64,000 nucleotides of DNA from Oscillospiraceae bacterium (GCA_021771715.1 JAETOO010000014.1:1-64000), one strand, 5' to 3'; shown: positions 8,070-15,130, counted from the first letter of the stretch. The notes: generated from the letters alone by a model not told the origin. A program made the numbers and translations.

Positions 8070-9365
8070 TTAGACACAAAATGCGGCGTAGAGAGGAACG
8101 GTCTTTTTTCCGTCCTCAAAGCCAAAGTTCTTTGCAGAGAGCTTGATGGCATAGTCGGGCTGATAGGTTTCCATATAGACTTTTAAGCTCTTGGCTCTGG
8201 TGTTGTCGGCAGATTTGACCTCAATGGGGATCAGCCTGCCCTCACGCTGAATGACAAAATCAATCTCAGCTCCACGCTCGGACTCCCAATAGTAGGTCTG
8301 GTAACCGTTTATGGTGAGCTGCACATTGACATAGTTCTCCACCATTCCGCCCTTAAAGTCGTTCAACTCCTCCACCATATAGAGGACATCGTTAGCGGCT
8401 AAATTCTTCTTGGCGGCAAGCAGACCTAAATCCGAAACATAGATTTTGAAAGCGTCAATGTCACGGTAGTTTTCAAGGGGCTTTTTAATCTGCTCTACCT
8501 TATACACCTGCGACACGATACCAGACAGGCAGAGCCACTCGATGGCGTTTTCAAACTCTGAAGCCCGCCCGCCTTTCTTAATGAGCTTATACTGGAAGCG
8601 GGTGCTTTTCTTGGAGAGCTGCACGGTGATGTTGTCATAAGTAAGCCTTGTTTTCTTGATTTCATTCAGGTTATTGTACTTGCTCATATCGTTCAGGTAG
8701 CTTGCCAGAATGGTGTCCTGCGTATGGCGCACAAGGATATAATCCTTCGTTTCGGCAAACTGCATCACGCACTCTGGCATACCGCCTACCACAAGATACT
8801 GACGGTAAAGCTGCATTGCCGCATCGTGCAAAGCGGACGGCAAAGGTGTATCGGTCTGGAAGCACTTTTTGATTTGTTCCGCCAGAGCGTCCTCGCCCAA
8901 CGCTACCATAAATTCTTCTATATCCATAGGGTAGAGGGTTTTCATATCCACCTTTCCCACGGGAAAAGAGAATTTTGCCCTGTTGACTGCAACACCGAGT
9001 AAACTGCCCGCCACAATGATATGGTAATCGGGAGCGTCCTCACAAAAGTATTTCAGCGAAGTCAACGCCCTTTCGCAGAGCTGCACCTCGTCAAAGACAA
9101 TCAGCGTCTTTTCCCGCACAATGGTCTGCCCCGCAATATGGGACAAAATCGGTATCAGGTAGCCGGGGCTGATGTTCTCCTCAAAGGTTTCATTCAGCTT
9201 GGGATTGGTTTCAAAATTAAAATACGCCACATTTTCATAGTGTGTGCGCCCGAACTCCAAAATGGAATAGGTCTTACCGACCTGCCTTGCTCCCTGCAAA
9301 ATCAGGGGCTTTCGGTGTTCGTTTTCTTTCCACGCTTCGAAATAGCGCATGATTTTCCGATACAT
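8070..9365 (-). CDS. AAA ATPase with DUF4143 domain
   Basis: A 431-aa ATP-binding protein of the AAA_14/DUF4143 family, widespread in bacteria and archaea and of unclear function. The N-terminal part has a Walker A motif GARQVGKT (25-32), a Walker B strand LIVFDEVQ near residue 90 and an arginine-rich sensor region. The C-terminal third holds the DUF4143 nuclease-like fold, with ERGAEIDFVI and IPIEVKSA resembling a PD-(D/E)xK core (D and ExK). On the minus strand AAGGAGGG lies just before the ATG. It is convergent with the MATE gene and carries its own promoter. Its GC content is lower than that of the MATE gene, so horizontal acquisition is plausible. Confidence 0.9.
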   Translation of the reverse strand: MYRKIMRYFEAWKENEHRKPLILQGARQVGKTYSILEFGRTHYENVAYFNFETNPKLNETFEENISPGYLIPILSHIAGQTIVREKTLIVFDEVQLCERALTSLKYFCEDAPDYHIIVAGSLLGVAVNRAKFSFPVGKVDMKTLYPMDIEEFMVALGEDALAEQIKKCFQTDTPLPSALHDAAMQLYRQYLVVGGMPECVMQFAETKDYILVRHTQDTILASYLNDMSKYNNLNEIKKTRLTYDNITVQLSKKSTRFQYKLIKKGGRASEFENAIEWLCLSGIVSQVYKVEQIKKPLENYRDIDAFKIYVSDLGLLAAKKNLAANDVLYMVEELNDFKGGMVENYVNVQLTINGYQTYYWESERGAEIDFVIQREGRLIPIEVKSADNTRAKSLKVYMETYQPDYAIKLSAKNFGFEDGKKTVPLYAAFCV

Positions 9366-9395
9366 AAGCGACCCTCCTTAAAAGATGTCACCCAT

Positions 9396-9424
9396 AGTAT
9401 AATAGATAATCATGTAAAAATCAA
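9396..9424 (-). promoter_or_regulatory. SigmaA-type promoter of the DUF4143 ATPase gene
   Basis: Read on the minus strand: TTGATT (complement of 9419-9424), a 17-bp spacer, TATACT (complement of 9396-9401), about 30 bp before the start codon. The -35 falls in the left arm of the 13-bp palindrome at 9412-9448. Confidence 0.7.
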
Positions 9425-9448
9425 TGAATTATTCTTTGATTTTTACAT
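9412..9448. repeat. 13-bp perfect inverted repeat over the promoter
   Basis: ATGTAAAAATCAA (9412-9424) and TTGATTTTTACAT (9436-9448) are exact complements separated by 11 bp. Overlap with the -35 of the minus-strand promoter suggests an operator (inference). Confidence 0.75.
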
Positions 9449-9550
9449 TAAACTGCACGAATATTTCTGCTTTTCTAGCAAAATCCGACACAATGCACCA
9501 CAAGCTCGTCTGTTTACACCTCCCCAAATTTTGTTGTCATCCGCTTATGC

Positions 9551-9739
9551 AGCTCCGTATTGCGTGGGATCGAGATCGTCTCGACGATTGTCCACCAGCT
9601 CACGCGCGGGCTGTCCGCGGAGGAGCTGGAGAAAGCCGGCTTTGCGCCGTACTATGCCGACCACACCATCGGCGTCCGGCCGCATTTTCTGTGCGCGGAA
9701 ACAAGGTATTGCTGTGTATGGAAATTTGCGAATAATTGA
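9551..9739 (+). pseudogene. Fragment of a GC-rich gene, 5' end missing
   Basis: One frame reads as sensible protein (RGIEIVSTIVHQLTRG, then LSAEELEKAGFAPYYADHT, then IGVRPHFL) without a start codon, and degenerates after about 9700. Its GC content and codon use differ sharply from the AT-rich flanks. I read it as the remnant of a chromosomal gene cut by insertion of the neighbouring low-GC genes. The family is not recognised. Confidence 0.4.
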
Positions 9740-9747
9740 GGTATAAT
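9719..9747 (+). promoter_or_regulatory. Probable promoter for the P-loop gene
   Basis: TGGAAA (9719-9724), a 17-bp spacer and TATAAT (9742-9747), followed by a short GTTGG/CCAAC hairpin in the leader. Confidence 0.5.
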
Positions 9748-9800
9748 TTTGATGTTGGGAGAGACCAACAAATCGGCATTTGTAGAATAGGAGTAGAACG

Positions 9801-10313
9801 ATGATTATATTGATAACAGGTGCATCGCACACAGGCAAAACTGCACTTGCTCAAAAACTGCTTGAAAAATATAAGTATCCATATTTATCAATAGACCATT
9901 TGAAAATGGGTTTAATTCGGAGTGGTTACACCAAACTTACACCCGAAGATGATAATGAACTCACAGATTACTTGTGGCCAGTTGTTCGAGAAATAATTAA
10001 AACAGCCATAGAGAACAAACAAAATCTTATTATCGAAGGGTGCTATATTCCTTTTAATTGGTCGCAGGACTTTGGGGAAGAATATCTTAGTCATATTAAA
10101 TACCTTTGTCTTATAATGAGTGAGAACTATATAAAAAATCACTTTGCCAGTATAAAGAGATATGCGAGTGTCATTGAAAATCGTTTAGATGATGAATGGT
10201 GTACTTTGGAAAGTGTTTTAGAAGATAACGCGCAGTTTTTGGTACTTGCTCAAGAATACAATGTAAATTATGTGCTTATTGATGATAAGTATGAGATAAA
10301 CATTGATCTATAA
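9801..10313 (+). CDS. Small P-loop NTPase, adenylate-kinase-like
   Basis: A 170-aa protein with an N-terminal Walker A motif GASHTGKT (7-14), then SIDHLKMG and IIEGCYIPFNW, the pattern of small-molecule kinases and zeta-toxin-like phosphotransferases. The substrate is unknown. AGGAG lies 7 bases before ATG 9801. The gene is AT-rich (roughly 35% GC), like the GNAT gene that follows 45 bases later. The pair looks like one laterally acquired unit. Confidence 0.75.
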   Translation: MIILITGASHTGKTALAQKLLEKYKYPYLSIDHLKMGLIRSGYTKLTPEDDNELTDYLWPVVREIIKTAIENKQNLIIEGCYIPFNWSQDFGEEYLSHIKYLCLIMSENYIKNHFASIKRYASVIENRLDDEWCTLESVLEDNAQFLVLAQEYNVNYVLIDDKYEINIDL

Positions 10314-10358
10314 TGACAACTTTCGATTTCATCAAGTAAAAACAGTAGGAGAGGTGAA

Positions 10359-10808
10359 ATGGAAATTAGAGAATACCAACCATTAGATTGTGAGATATTA
10401 GCTGAACTTTTCTATAATACTGTTCATACGGTCAACGCAAAAGACTATACAAAAGAGCAATTAGACGTATGGGCAACAGGGATTGTTGATTTAGAGAAAT
10501 GGAATCAGTCTTTTGAAGAGAATTATAGTTTGGTTGCGACTGATGGTGAAGTGATAATTGGCTTTGGAGATATAAATAAAGCAGGTTATCTTGACCGATT
10601 GTTTGTCCATTCAGATTATCAAAGAAAAGGGATAGCCACTGCTATTTGCAATCAGTTAGAGCAAGCGATTCAAGGGACCATTATTACTTATGCTTCCATT
10701 TCAGCAAGACCTTTTTTTGAAAAGAGAGGTTACAGAGTTATTAAAGAACAACAGGTTGAGCGACAAGGAATTTTTCTTACAAATTTCATAATGGAAAAGG
10801 AAAGATAA
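10359..10808 (+). CDS. GNAT family N-acetyltransferase
   Basis: A 149-aa GNAT acetyltransferase (YafP-like) that would move an acetyl group from acetyl-CoA to an unknown amine. The acetyl-CoA-binding motif A is clear: LFVHSDYQRKGIATAICN near residues 88-106, followed by ISARPFFEKRGYRV. AGGAGAGG precedes ATG 10359. It probably shares the promoter at 9719 with the P-loop gene; both are low in GC. The substrate could be an antibiotic, a small metabolite or a protein. Confidence 0.88.
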   Translation: MEIREYQPLDCEILAELFYNTVHTVNAKDYTKEQLDVWATGIVDLEKWNQSFEENYSLVATDGEVIIGFGDINKAGYLDRLFVHSDYQRKGIATAICNQLEQAIQGTIITYASISARPFFEKRGYRVIKEQQVERQGIFLTNFIMEKER

Positions 10809-11080
10809 AATCCAGTTGATCAAGATAGTTGTGTTAAACTTGTGAAAGTTCTTTGGGTGCAAAAAATAGCGATGGCTCCTCTAAAAAAGCTTCTTTTTTG
10901 GAAGAGTACGATTTTCCGGGAAATGGATCTTCTCTGTCTTTTTGCAGTGAACAAAGAAGTTTTATATACATAGAGCGAGGGCATCGCTCAATGACTTAAT
11001 TTGATATTTTTGCGACACCCTCTCGATTCTTTCGGCCTGCTTTGCGCCTCCAAAGCGCGCAGGAGCAGGCGGTTAAAATG
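10809..11080. other. Intergenic region with an AT hairpin
   Basis: No gene seen. A hairpin at about 10876-10906 (CTCCTCTAAAAAAG against CTTTTTTGGAAGAG) could end transcription of the GNAT gene. Confidence 0.4.
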
Positions 11081-11200
11081 CTATGCCTTGCACGGCGGGC
11101 ATTCCACCGGAGCGTCAAAGCTCGGGTTGAAGGCATAGAAGTTTTTCGCGTCGAGGTCCTCCTGGACACTTCTGAGGGCTTCACCGAACCGTAGTTATAC
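11081..11200 (-). pseudogene. C-terminal remnant of a mobile-element-like gene
   Basis: On the minus strand one frame reads RFGEALRSVQEDLDAKNFY, then AFNPSFDAPVECPPCKA and a stop. It has protein-like composition but a stop just upstream and no start. It resembles the end of a plasmid or conjugative-element protein (recall, unverified). Base composition changes sharply right of it, near the left edge of the phage. Confidence 0.35.
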
Positions 11201-11219
11201 AAACACAAAAAAAAACGTG

Positions 11220-11248
11220 TGGACAGTCACTTTCTACGATGTTATATT
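11220..11248 (+). promoter_or_regulatory. Leftmost phage promoter, sigmaA-type
   Basis: TGGACA (11220-11225), exactly 17 bp, TATATT (11243-11248). It precedes the first phage gene and lacks the 26-bp phage motif, so the host polymerase could start the programme here. Confidence 0.65.
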
Positions 11249-11283
11249 ATTCGCTAACAAATGATGAAAGCGAAGTAATATAA
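11242..11283. repeat. Inverted repeat over the -10 and start codon
   Basis: TTATATTATTCGC (11242-11254) is nearly complementary to GCGAAGTAATATAA (11270-11283), with one extra base. It covers the -10 box and touches the ATG at 11283, so it could act as an operator or as an mRNA hairpin hiding the start. Confidence 0.6.
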
Positions 11284-11594
11284 TGATAAGCAGTAATAAA
11301 ACTTGTTCTATATGCGGCGGATCTTTGAAAGTATATGACTCAGTTCCGCGGATCGTACGGACGAAAAGACGAGCGAGCCGTTACGTAAAAGTCAGACGAA
11401 TGCAGTGTACTAACTGTGGGCGGATCCGCCGCGAACTCCCAGACTATATTCTTCCGTACAAGCAGTATGAAACGGAAATCATACAAGGCGTATTGGAAGG
11501 TCTCATCACATCATCAACTCTTGGATTCGAAGATTACCCATGTGAAATGACAATGACCAGATGGAAAGCGCAGAAAACACAACTCCTATTATGA
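11283..11594 (+). CDS. DUF6431-like zinc-ribbon protein
   Basis: A 103-aa protein with a four-cysteine zinc ribbon: CSICGG at residues 8-13 and CTNCGR near 43, around a basic stretch. After this come RELPDYILPYKQYETEII and a C-terminal MTMTRWKAQKT, matching the DUF6431 family, which resembles the N-terminus of transposase-like regulators in Clostridia phages. It may bind DNA. There is no good ribosome site; the start is the first ATG, inside an inverted repeat. The 3' end contains a copy of the 26-bp phage motif, whose TGA is the stop codon. Confidence 0.65.
   Translation: MISSNKTCSICGGSLKVYDSVPRIVRTKRRASRYVKVRRMQCTNCGRIRRELPDYILPYKQYETEIIQGVLEGLITSSTLGFEDYPCEMTMTRWKAQKTQLLL
11569..11594 (+). 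promoter_or_regulatory. 26-bp phage motif, copy 1
   Basis: First copy of the repeated motif: a CGCGAA-like hexamer (CGCAGA), N4, ACA, N4, then CTATTATGA. It overlaps the last 26 bases of the DUF6431 gene. The next start codon is 28 bases downstream. Probable promoter for a phage-specific polymerase (inference). Confidence 0.7.
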
Positions 11595-11621
11595 CTAAAT
11601 CATTTTAAGGAGGTTTTTGTT

Positions 11622-11918
11622 ATGAACTGGATGAGAAACAAAGCAATGCTGTGGAAGCGCAAACAGATAACGAGATTATATGTATGGTGTTATTCGAAGT
11701 GTATATGGCATATTGAGCCAACCGAGCAATTAAAACTGATTGAAGAATCGTGTGATGTACTCGTGGCTTTGAGTGAATTGGCAGAGAAAGATCCTTACTA
11801 TAAAATCTTATTTGATAAACTGTTTGCTGTAAACCTTGCAGTGTTCGCTGTGATAGCACCGGAACATTACGATATCTTAAGACAAAAATATGATTGGTTA
11901 CCAGAGGTGGAGTCCTGA
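11622..11918 (+). CDS. Hypothetical phage protein (98 aa), cassette gene
   Basis: Function not recognised. The protein is Trp/Tyr-rich and basic at the N-terminus, with a hydrophobic helix (LFAVNLAVFAVIA) near residue 70. AAGGAGG lies 8 bases before ATG. It is the first full example of the phage cassette: motif copy upstream, AGGAG, a short gene ending in Glu-Ser-stop, and the stop within the loop of a terminator. Confidence 0.75.
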   Translation: MNWMRNKAMLWKRKQITRLYVWCYSKCIWHIEPTEQLKLIEESCDVLVALSELAEKDPYYKILFDKLFAVNLAVFAVIAPEHYDILRQKYDWLPEVES

Positions 11919-11935
11919 CAAGGACTCTTTTTTTT
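11910..11935 (+). terminator. Stop-in-loop terminator
   Basis: GAGTCC, loop TGACAA, GGACTC, then eight T. The loop TGA is the stop codon of the gene. Confidence 0.9.
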
Positions 11936-11976
11936 CACGCGAATTTTACATTTGGTGTTGTAGAAAGGAGGTTGAC

Positions 11977-12045
11977 CTGGTAGCAGGCAGTTTGACAATT
12001 CCGGTGGACTGGCAATCCGCCATATCAAGTCTGCAGCATGTCTAA
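11977..12045 (+). CDS. Putative 22-aa microprotein
   Basis: A short frame (begins VAGSLTIPVDWQ after the start codon) lies behind AAAGGAGG but begins with CTG, or with a TTG at 11992; there is no ATG. A terminator follows directly, so the transcript unit is real even if the peptide is uncertain. A degenerate copy of the 26-bp motif lies at 11938-11963. Unknown function. Confidence 0.35.
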   Translation: MVAGSLTIPVDWQSAISSLQHV

Positions 12046-12057
12046 TTCAAATCTAAA

Positions 12058-12084
12058 GAGTCCTATCAAGGGCTCTTTCTTTTT
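12058..12084 (+). terminator. Cassette terminator
   Basis: GAGTCC, loop TATCAA, GGGCTC, then TTTCTTTTT. Confidence 0.9.
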
Positions 12085-12097
12085 CACTGAGTTTGTT

Positions 12098-12126
12098 TTT
12101 ACGGATCCGTTTATTTAACCTAGAAT
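12098..12126 (+). promoter_or_regulatory. SigmaA-type promoter
   Basis: TTTACG (12098-12103), 17 bp, TAGAAT (12121-12126), 55 bp before the gene at 12181. This gene has a host-like promoter instead of the phage motif. Confidence 0.5.
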
Positions 12127-12180
12127 AGACGTAAGCAAGGCCTTGTTGAAAATAAACACTCGAAAGGAGACAAAAATAAG

Positions 12181-12600
12181 ATGGGTATAAATGTTCCTCC
12201 GGAGTTATCGGAGGAAAATCAGTATTGGATCAGTAGACATCGGTACTATGAGTTAAAGCACTTTTGCATGCAGTATTACGATTGGAAAAAGCATCGTGTG
12301 GCACTTATGGAGACTCTCACGCATGCAAACCGTACGGATCAGCGACTGCAAAGAGATCAAATAGGTGATCCAACGGGTAATGCATCCATAGAATTAGAGC
12401 ATCTCGAATCACGGATTCATATGCTTGAAATCTGCGCAGAGCGAACCGATCCGATTCTTGGTGAGTATATTTTACTCGGTGTAACAAAAGGTATGCCATA
12501 TGACGCAATCAAAGCTAGATTAAATATCCCGTGCTGCAGAGAGATGTATTACAACCTGTACCGGCGATTCTTCTGGATACTGGATAAAGCGCGAAATTGA
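12181..12600 (+). CDS. Putative phage transcriptional regulator (ArpU/RinA-like)
   Basis: A 139-aa, largely helical protein. Its C-terminal region (GMPYDAIKARLNIPCC, then REMYYNLYRRFFWILDK) resembles the sigma-region-4-like HTH of the phage late regulators ArpU and RinA, in which a helix is followed by YxxRRxFxxxLdk. If correct it would control late transcription. AAAGGAGAC lies before ATG. It has a sigmaA-like promoter, and its stop codon lies inside a copy of the 26-bp motif. The family call is by pattern only. Confidence 0.5.
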   Translation: MGINVPPELSEENQYWISRHRYYELKHFCMQYYDWKKHRVALMETLTHANRTDQRLQRDQIGDPTGNASIELEHLESRIHMLEICAERTDPILGEYILLGVTKGMPYDAIKARLNIPCCREMYYNLYRRFFWILDKARN

Positions 12601-12615
12601 CATTTCCTATTATGA
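12590..12615 (+). promoter_or_regulatory. 26-bp phage motif, copy 2
   Basis: CGCGAA, N4, ACA, N4, CTATTATGA. It starts within the end of the 12181 gene and ends 25 bases before the next ATG. Confidence 0.8.
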
Positions 12616-12640
12616 AAAAATACATAGGAGGTGCGTAGCT

Positions 12641-12850
12641 ATGGGTGAAGAAGTGGAGCGCGTAACAGTAAACGGTATGAAGATGTACAGATTGGGAAAT
12701 CAACTGTTTTTCTCTAAGAGCGAGGCGATTGAGGCCGCGAAGAAAAGAGCGAAGGAAGAGTTGAACATTCGGTACGGATGTCCGCTAGACGAGTACGATC
12801 CAATCGCTTTATTGATAGCGGGCGAAATACTCAGAGGTATTAAACTGTAA
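12641..12850 (+). CDS. Hypothetical phage protein (69 aa)
   Basis: Not recognised. Charged, helical middle (SEAIEAAKKRAKEELN) and a hydrophobic C-terminal helix (IALLIAGEILRG). AGGAGG before ATG. It is driven by motif copy 2 and followed by a terminator. Confidence 0.75.
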   Translation: MGEEVERVTVNGMKMYRLGNQLFFSKSEAIEAAKKRAKEELNIRYGCPLDEYDPIALLIAGEILRGIKL

Positions 12851-12857
12851 CAAAAAG

Positions 12858-12889
12858 GAGAGGTCTGAGTGATCAGGCTTCTCTTTTTC
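12858..12889 (+). terminator. Intrinsic terminator
   Basis: GAGAGGTCTG pairs, with wobbles, with CAGGCTTCTC across a six-base loop, followed by five T. Confidence 0.8.
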
Positions 12890-12892
12890 ATA

Positions 12893-12918
12893 CGCCAAAA
12901 ACGCACCTGCTTTAATGA
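12893..12918 (+). promoter_or_regulatory. 26-bp phage motif, copy 3
   Basis: CGCCAA, N4, GCA, N4, CTTTAATGA; begins 4 bases after a terminator and ends 20 bases before ATG 12939. Confidence 0.7.
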
Positions 12919-12938
12919 ATATACACGAAAGGAGCGTG

Positions 12939-13013
12939 ATGATATTGCTGTTTTTCGGATGCATTTTGTGTGGCATCGGAGTATGGGCGATTATAAAAAG
13001 TTTCCGTCAGTGA
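12939..13013 (+). CDS. 24-aa membrane microprotein
   Basis: MILLFFGCILCG followed by IGVWAIIKSFRQ: one membrane-spanning helix with a basic C-terminal end. GAAAGGAG lies 6 bases before the start (GTG 12936 or ATG 12939). It is the sole gene between a motif copy and a weak hairpin with T-rich tail near 13030-13060. Its role is unknown; length and topology match the other phage microproteins here. Confidence 0.6.
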   Translation: MILLFFGCILCGIGVWAIIKSFRQ

Positions 13014-13126
13014 TATTCCAGAAAAAAGAAAAGGGGTTATGCCAAGCATGATCTCTTTCTTTTCCACATCACGCAATCCATCAAAAAGAATGATATTTTG
13101 ATAAAACCGAAGGGAGGTGAAATCCA

Positions 13127-13159
13127 ATGGGTATTGGGTATAAAGCACATATGCTCTAA
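13127..13159 (+). CDS. Possible 10-codon ORF
   Basis: GGGAGGTG is followed at 8 bases by ATG and ten codons (MGIGYKAHML). The ribosome site is strong but the peptide is too short to judge; it may be a decayed gene. Confidence 0.25.
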   Translation: MGIGYKAHML

Positions 13160-13163
13160 GCTT

Positions 13164-13189
13164 CGCACAAAAAGCACAGTCTGTTATGA
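13164..13189 (+). promoter_or_regulatory. 26-bp phage motif, copy 4
   Basis: CGCACA, N4, GCA, N4, CTGTTATGA; 30 bases before ATG 13220. Confidence 0.7.
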
Positions 13190-13219
13190 CACTAACAACA
13201 TTTTTGAAAGGAGAAGCAA

Positions 13220-13612
13220 ATGAGTGACGAAATTAGAGCTATGTTGGAAGAGGATGTCAAGCGTGGTTTTGAGGTAATGTCAGCACTTGATCCGGAGAGC
13301 AAAGAGTTCAAAGAGATCTCTGAAGATGTGCAGAACAAGATTCGATTGTTAAACGAGGACAACAAGACGACTGCAGACTACGATATCAAGTATCGCACAC
13401 TCGAGAATGAGCGTGAGGACAAAGAGAAGCAGTATGCAGAGCAGGAGAAGGATCGTCGTTTAAAGGTCGGTATGTGGGCAATCGGGGGAGTTGGCTCAAC
13501 AATATCTATCTGGGCTATCGCGAAAAATGTGCTGAAATTTGAAGAGACCGGAGCGCTTGTTTCATCCGTAGGCAAGTCATTCTTCGGAAGCTTGTTTCGC
13601 TGGAAAAAGTAA
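13220..13612 (+). CDS. Coiled-coil membrane protein (130 aa)
   Basis: Residues 1-80 form a charged helical region (EDVQNKIRLLNEDNK, ENEREDKEKQYAEQEKDRR) predicted as coiled coil. A hydrophobic segment (VGMWAIGGVGSTISIWAIA) and a basic tail ending FRWKK follow. AAAGGAG before ATG. Own motif copy and terminator. Function unknown. Confidence 0.8.
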   Translation: MSDEIRAMLEEDVKRGFEVMSALDPESKEFKEISEDVQNKIRLLNEDNKTTADYDIKYRTLENEREDKEKQYAEQEKDRRLKVGMWAIGGVGSTISIWAIAKNVLKFEETGALVSSVGKSFFGSLFRWKK

Positions 13613-13629
13613 CAAGTTGTGGAGTGGAA

Positions 13630-13665
13630 AGGGATCGTGTAGATGCACGGTCTCTTTATTTTCCG
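13630..13665 (+). terminator. Intrinsic terminator
   Basis: GGGATCGTG pairs with CACGGTCTC across a short loop, followed by TTTATTTT. Confidence 0.8.
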
Positions 13666-13689
13666 CTTTCATTTGATAAGGGGTTGTAG

Positions 13690-13700
13690 TATAATAATAT
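13690..13700 (+). promoter_or_regulatory. Host-like -10 region
   Basis: TAGTATAATAATATG about 40 bp before ATG 13739; the matching -35 is poor (TTTCAT, 17 bp upstream). No 26-bp motif here. Confidence 0.4.
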
Positions 13701-13738
13701 GACTATATAAATGTATATCAAATGAAGGAGGGTTTTAC

Positions 13739-13954
13739 ATGGCTGGCTTTTTTAACGACAAAAATGTAGAAGGTTTGATGACTGGTGATTATTTTTGCCC
13801 GGTATGTGGCGAAAAGATGATCTTTGAGGACGATGAGACCCGTGATATTCTGGTCTGCGAGCATTGCGGCCATTCTATGGATTTGGATCACTACGGGTTC
13901 ACAGACGAGGAGTATGCGAAATTATATCCAACCAAGGAGGAGCTTGATGATTGA
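13739..13954 (+). CDS. Zinc-ribbon protein (71 aa)
   Basis: Two CxxC pairs, CPVCG at residue 20 and CEHCG near 42, form a zinc ribbon; the C-terminal region is acidic (DEEYAKLYPTKEELDD). It may be a nucleic-acid-binding or adaptor protein; no family recognised. GGAGGG before ATG. Transcribed from a sigmaA-like promoter. Confidence 0.8.
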   Translation: MAGFFNDKNVEGLMTGDYFCPVCGEKMIFEDDETRDILVCEHCGHSMDLDHYGFTDEEYAKLYPTKEELDD

Positions 13955-13964
13955 ACCGTAGTCA

Positions 13965-13990
13965 CGCGAAAAATGCAGTCCTCTTTATGA
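13965..13990 (+). promoter_or_regulatory. 26-bp phage motif, copy 5
   Basis: CGCGAA, N4, GCA, N4, then TCTTTATGA; 25 bases before ATG 14016. Confidence 0.8.
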
Positions 13991-14015
13991 AATAACATTT
14001 AAGGAGGACAAAACA

Positions 14016-14288
14016 ATGAGCGAGACGAGTGTTGAAGGGAAAACCTTAGAACTGTTGAGAGCGCAGAACGCTGTGGCGAACACGACCTGGCTGGACATCA
14101 AGCTGATACTTAACAAGACGTGTGATAGGAATGACTACGTCGAAGCAATCGGGAAACTTGATATCTTGCGGGGAACGTGTAAAGTCCTGGCGTCTGAGTC
14201 AGCGAAGTTAAGGTTGGAGAACGCGAAACTCAATGAACGGATTAAGGAACTTGAAATGCTTATTTCTACAATGGAGAAGGAGTCCTAA
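14016..14288 (+). CDS. Coiled-coil phage protein (90 aa), cassette gene
   Basis: The C-terminal half is a long amphipathic helix (ESAKLRLENAKLNERIKEL) that should form a coiled coil. AAGGAGG precedes ATG. It ends Lys-Glu-Ser-stop with the TAA inside the loop of the terminator. Unknown function. Confidence 0.75.
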   Translation: MSETSVEGKTLELLRAQNAVANTTWLDIKLILNKTCDRNDYVEAIGKLDILRGTCKVLASESAKLRLENAKLNERIKELEMLISTMEKES

Positions 14289-14306
14289 CAAGGGCTCTTT
14301 CTTTTT
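14280..14306 (+). terminator. Stop-in-loop terminator
   Basis: GAGTCC, loop TAACAA, GGGCTC, TTTCTTTTT. The loop TAA is the stop codon. The next motif copy starts 2 bases later. Confidence 0.92.
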
Positions 14307-14307
14307 G

Positions 14308-14333
14308 CGCAAAAATCACACAGCTTATTATGA
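14308..14333 (+). promoter_or_regulatory. 26-bp phage motif, copy 6
   Basis: CGCAAA, N4, ACA, N4, TTATTATGA; directly after a terminator and 39 bases before ATG 14373. Confidence 0.75.
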
Positions 14334-14372
14334 GAACAAAAACAAATTCATATTTTCAAGGAGGAACAGACG

Positions 14373-14711
14373 ATGTTGAAACTGAGAGAAGCGAAGAAGA
14401 AAATGTGTGAGAAAGCGGCTAATGCAAAGAAGTGGACATCTGATCATAAGAAGATCCTGATTGCTGGCGGAGCTCTCGGCGCGGTTGTTGTTAGCACTGT
14501 ATATGGAATGCATGTGCGCAAGGAATGTAAGGCGTTGGATGAGCTTTGGAGCAAGACGATTGACGCTATGAAGCGGAAGGACAGAGATTTTGATTACGGC
14601 CCGTACAAAATCATGCGTTTCTTCGAGCCGAAGACAGAGGAGCTTATCGGCGAAATGCCATGTCATGTGAATGCTGTGAATGGGTTTTTGAATGTACTGG
14701 AGGAGTCCTGA
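14373..14711 (+). CDS. Single-pass membrane protein (112 aa), cassette gene
   Basis: A basic N-terminus (REAKKKMCEKAANAKKW) precedes one TM segment (ILIAGGALGAVVVSTVYGM, about residues 28-47) and a soluble C-terminal domain. AAGGAGG before ATG. Ends Glu-Glu-Ser-stop in the terminator loop. It belongs with the single-TM phage proteins at 13220, 16781 and 49112; role unknown. Confidence 0.78.
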   Translation: MLKLREAKKKMCEKAANAKKWTSDHKKILIAGGALGAVVVSTVYGMHVRKECKALDELWSKTIDAMKRKDRDFDYGPYKIMRFFEPKTEELIGEMPCHVNAVNGFLNVLEES

Positions 14712-14730
14712 CAAGGGCTCTTTCTTTTTT
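14703..14730 (+). terminator. Stop-in-loop terminator
   Basis: GAGTCC, loop TGACAA, GGGCTC, TTTCTTTTTT; the loop TGA ends the gene. Confidence 0.92.
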
Positions 14731-14742
14731 CTTGAGTAAGGT

Positions 14743-15102
14743 ATGAGATATCATTATGAAAAACCGCAGATCAGCAAGCCGGCGTATGGAATAATTTATA
14801 AATGCGATCATCCTGTCTACAGTCAATGCACACTCTACAAAATGGGCGAAAAAGGGCTCGCCGTCATCCAGCAAAGGTATGATAATGCAACAAAGCATAC
14901 CTGGTGGGGTGAGATCGACGAGTGGCTCACCGGAGAACTATATTTGAACTCAAGTTTCAAAGCATATTTTGATGAGAGAGCTGATGTATGCCGTGACGGC
15001 CTATATCCGACTGTTACAGTTCGGCAAATCATGTGGGCATTGAAAATGAAACCCTTAAAACGGGAGCGATGGGAGACAGTGTTTGACCGCAGAATTATTT
15101 GA
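14743..15102 (+). CDS. Conserved phage hypothetical protein (119 aa)
   Basis: No known domain. The sequence is Trp/Tyr-rich with a characteristic KHTWWGEIDEWL segment and an ending TVTVRQIMWALKMKPL that I recall from other Clostridia phages. The ribosome site is weak (GAGTAAGGT directly before ATG) and no motif copy precedes it, so it may depend on readthrough of the terminator just upstream. Confidence 0.7.
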   Translation: MRYHYEKPQISKPAYGIIYKCDHPVYSQCTLYKMGEKGLAVIQQRYDNATKHTWWGEIDEWLTGELYLNSSFKAYFDERADVCRDGLYPTVTVRQIMWALKMKPLKRERWETVFDRRII

Positions 15103-15104
15103 TA

Positions 15105-15130
15105 CGCGAAATGTACATTCCTTTTTATGA
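15105..15130 (+). promoter_or_regulatory. 26-bp phage motif, copy 7
   Basis: CGCGAA, N4, ACA, N4, TTTTTATGA; 16 bases before ATG 15147. Confidence 0.8.

Noticed and set aside
9021-9746. 241-aa plus-strand frame opposite the start of the ATPase and beyond
   Set aside because: Its first third is antisense to a certain gene and the remainder crosses a gene remnant in another frame.
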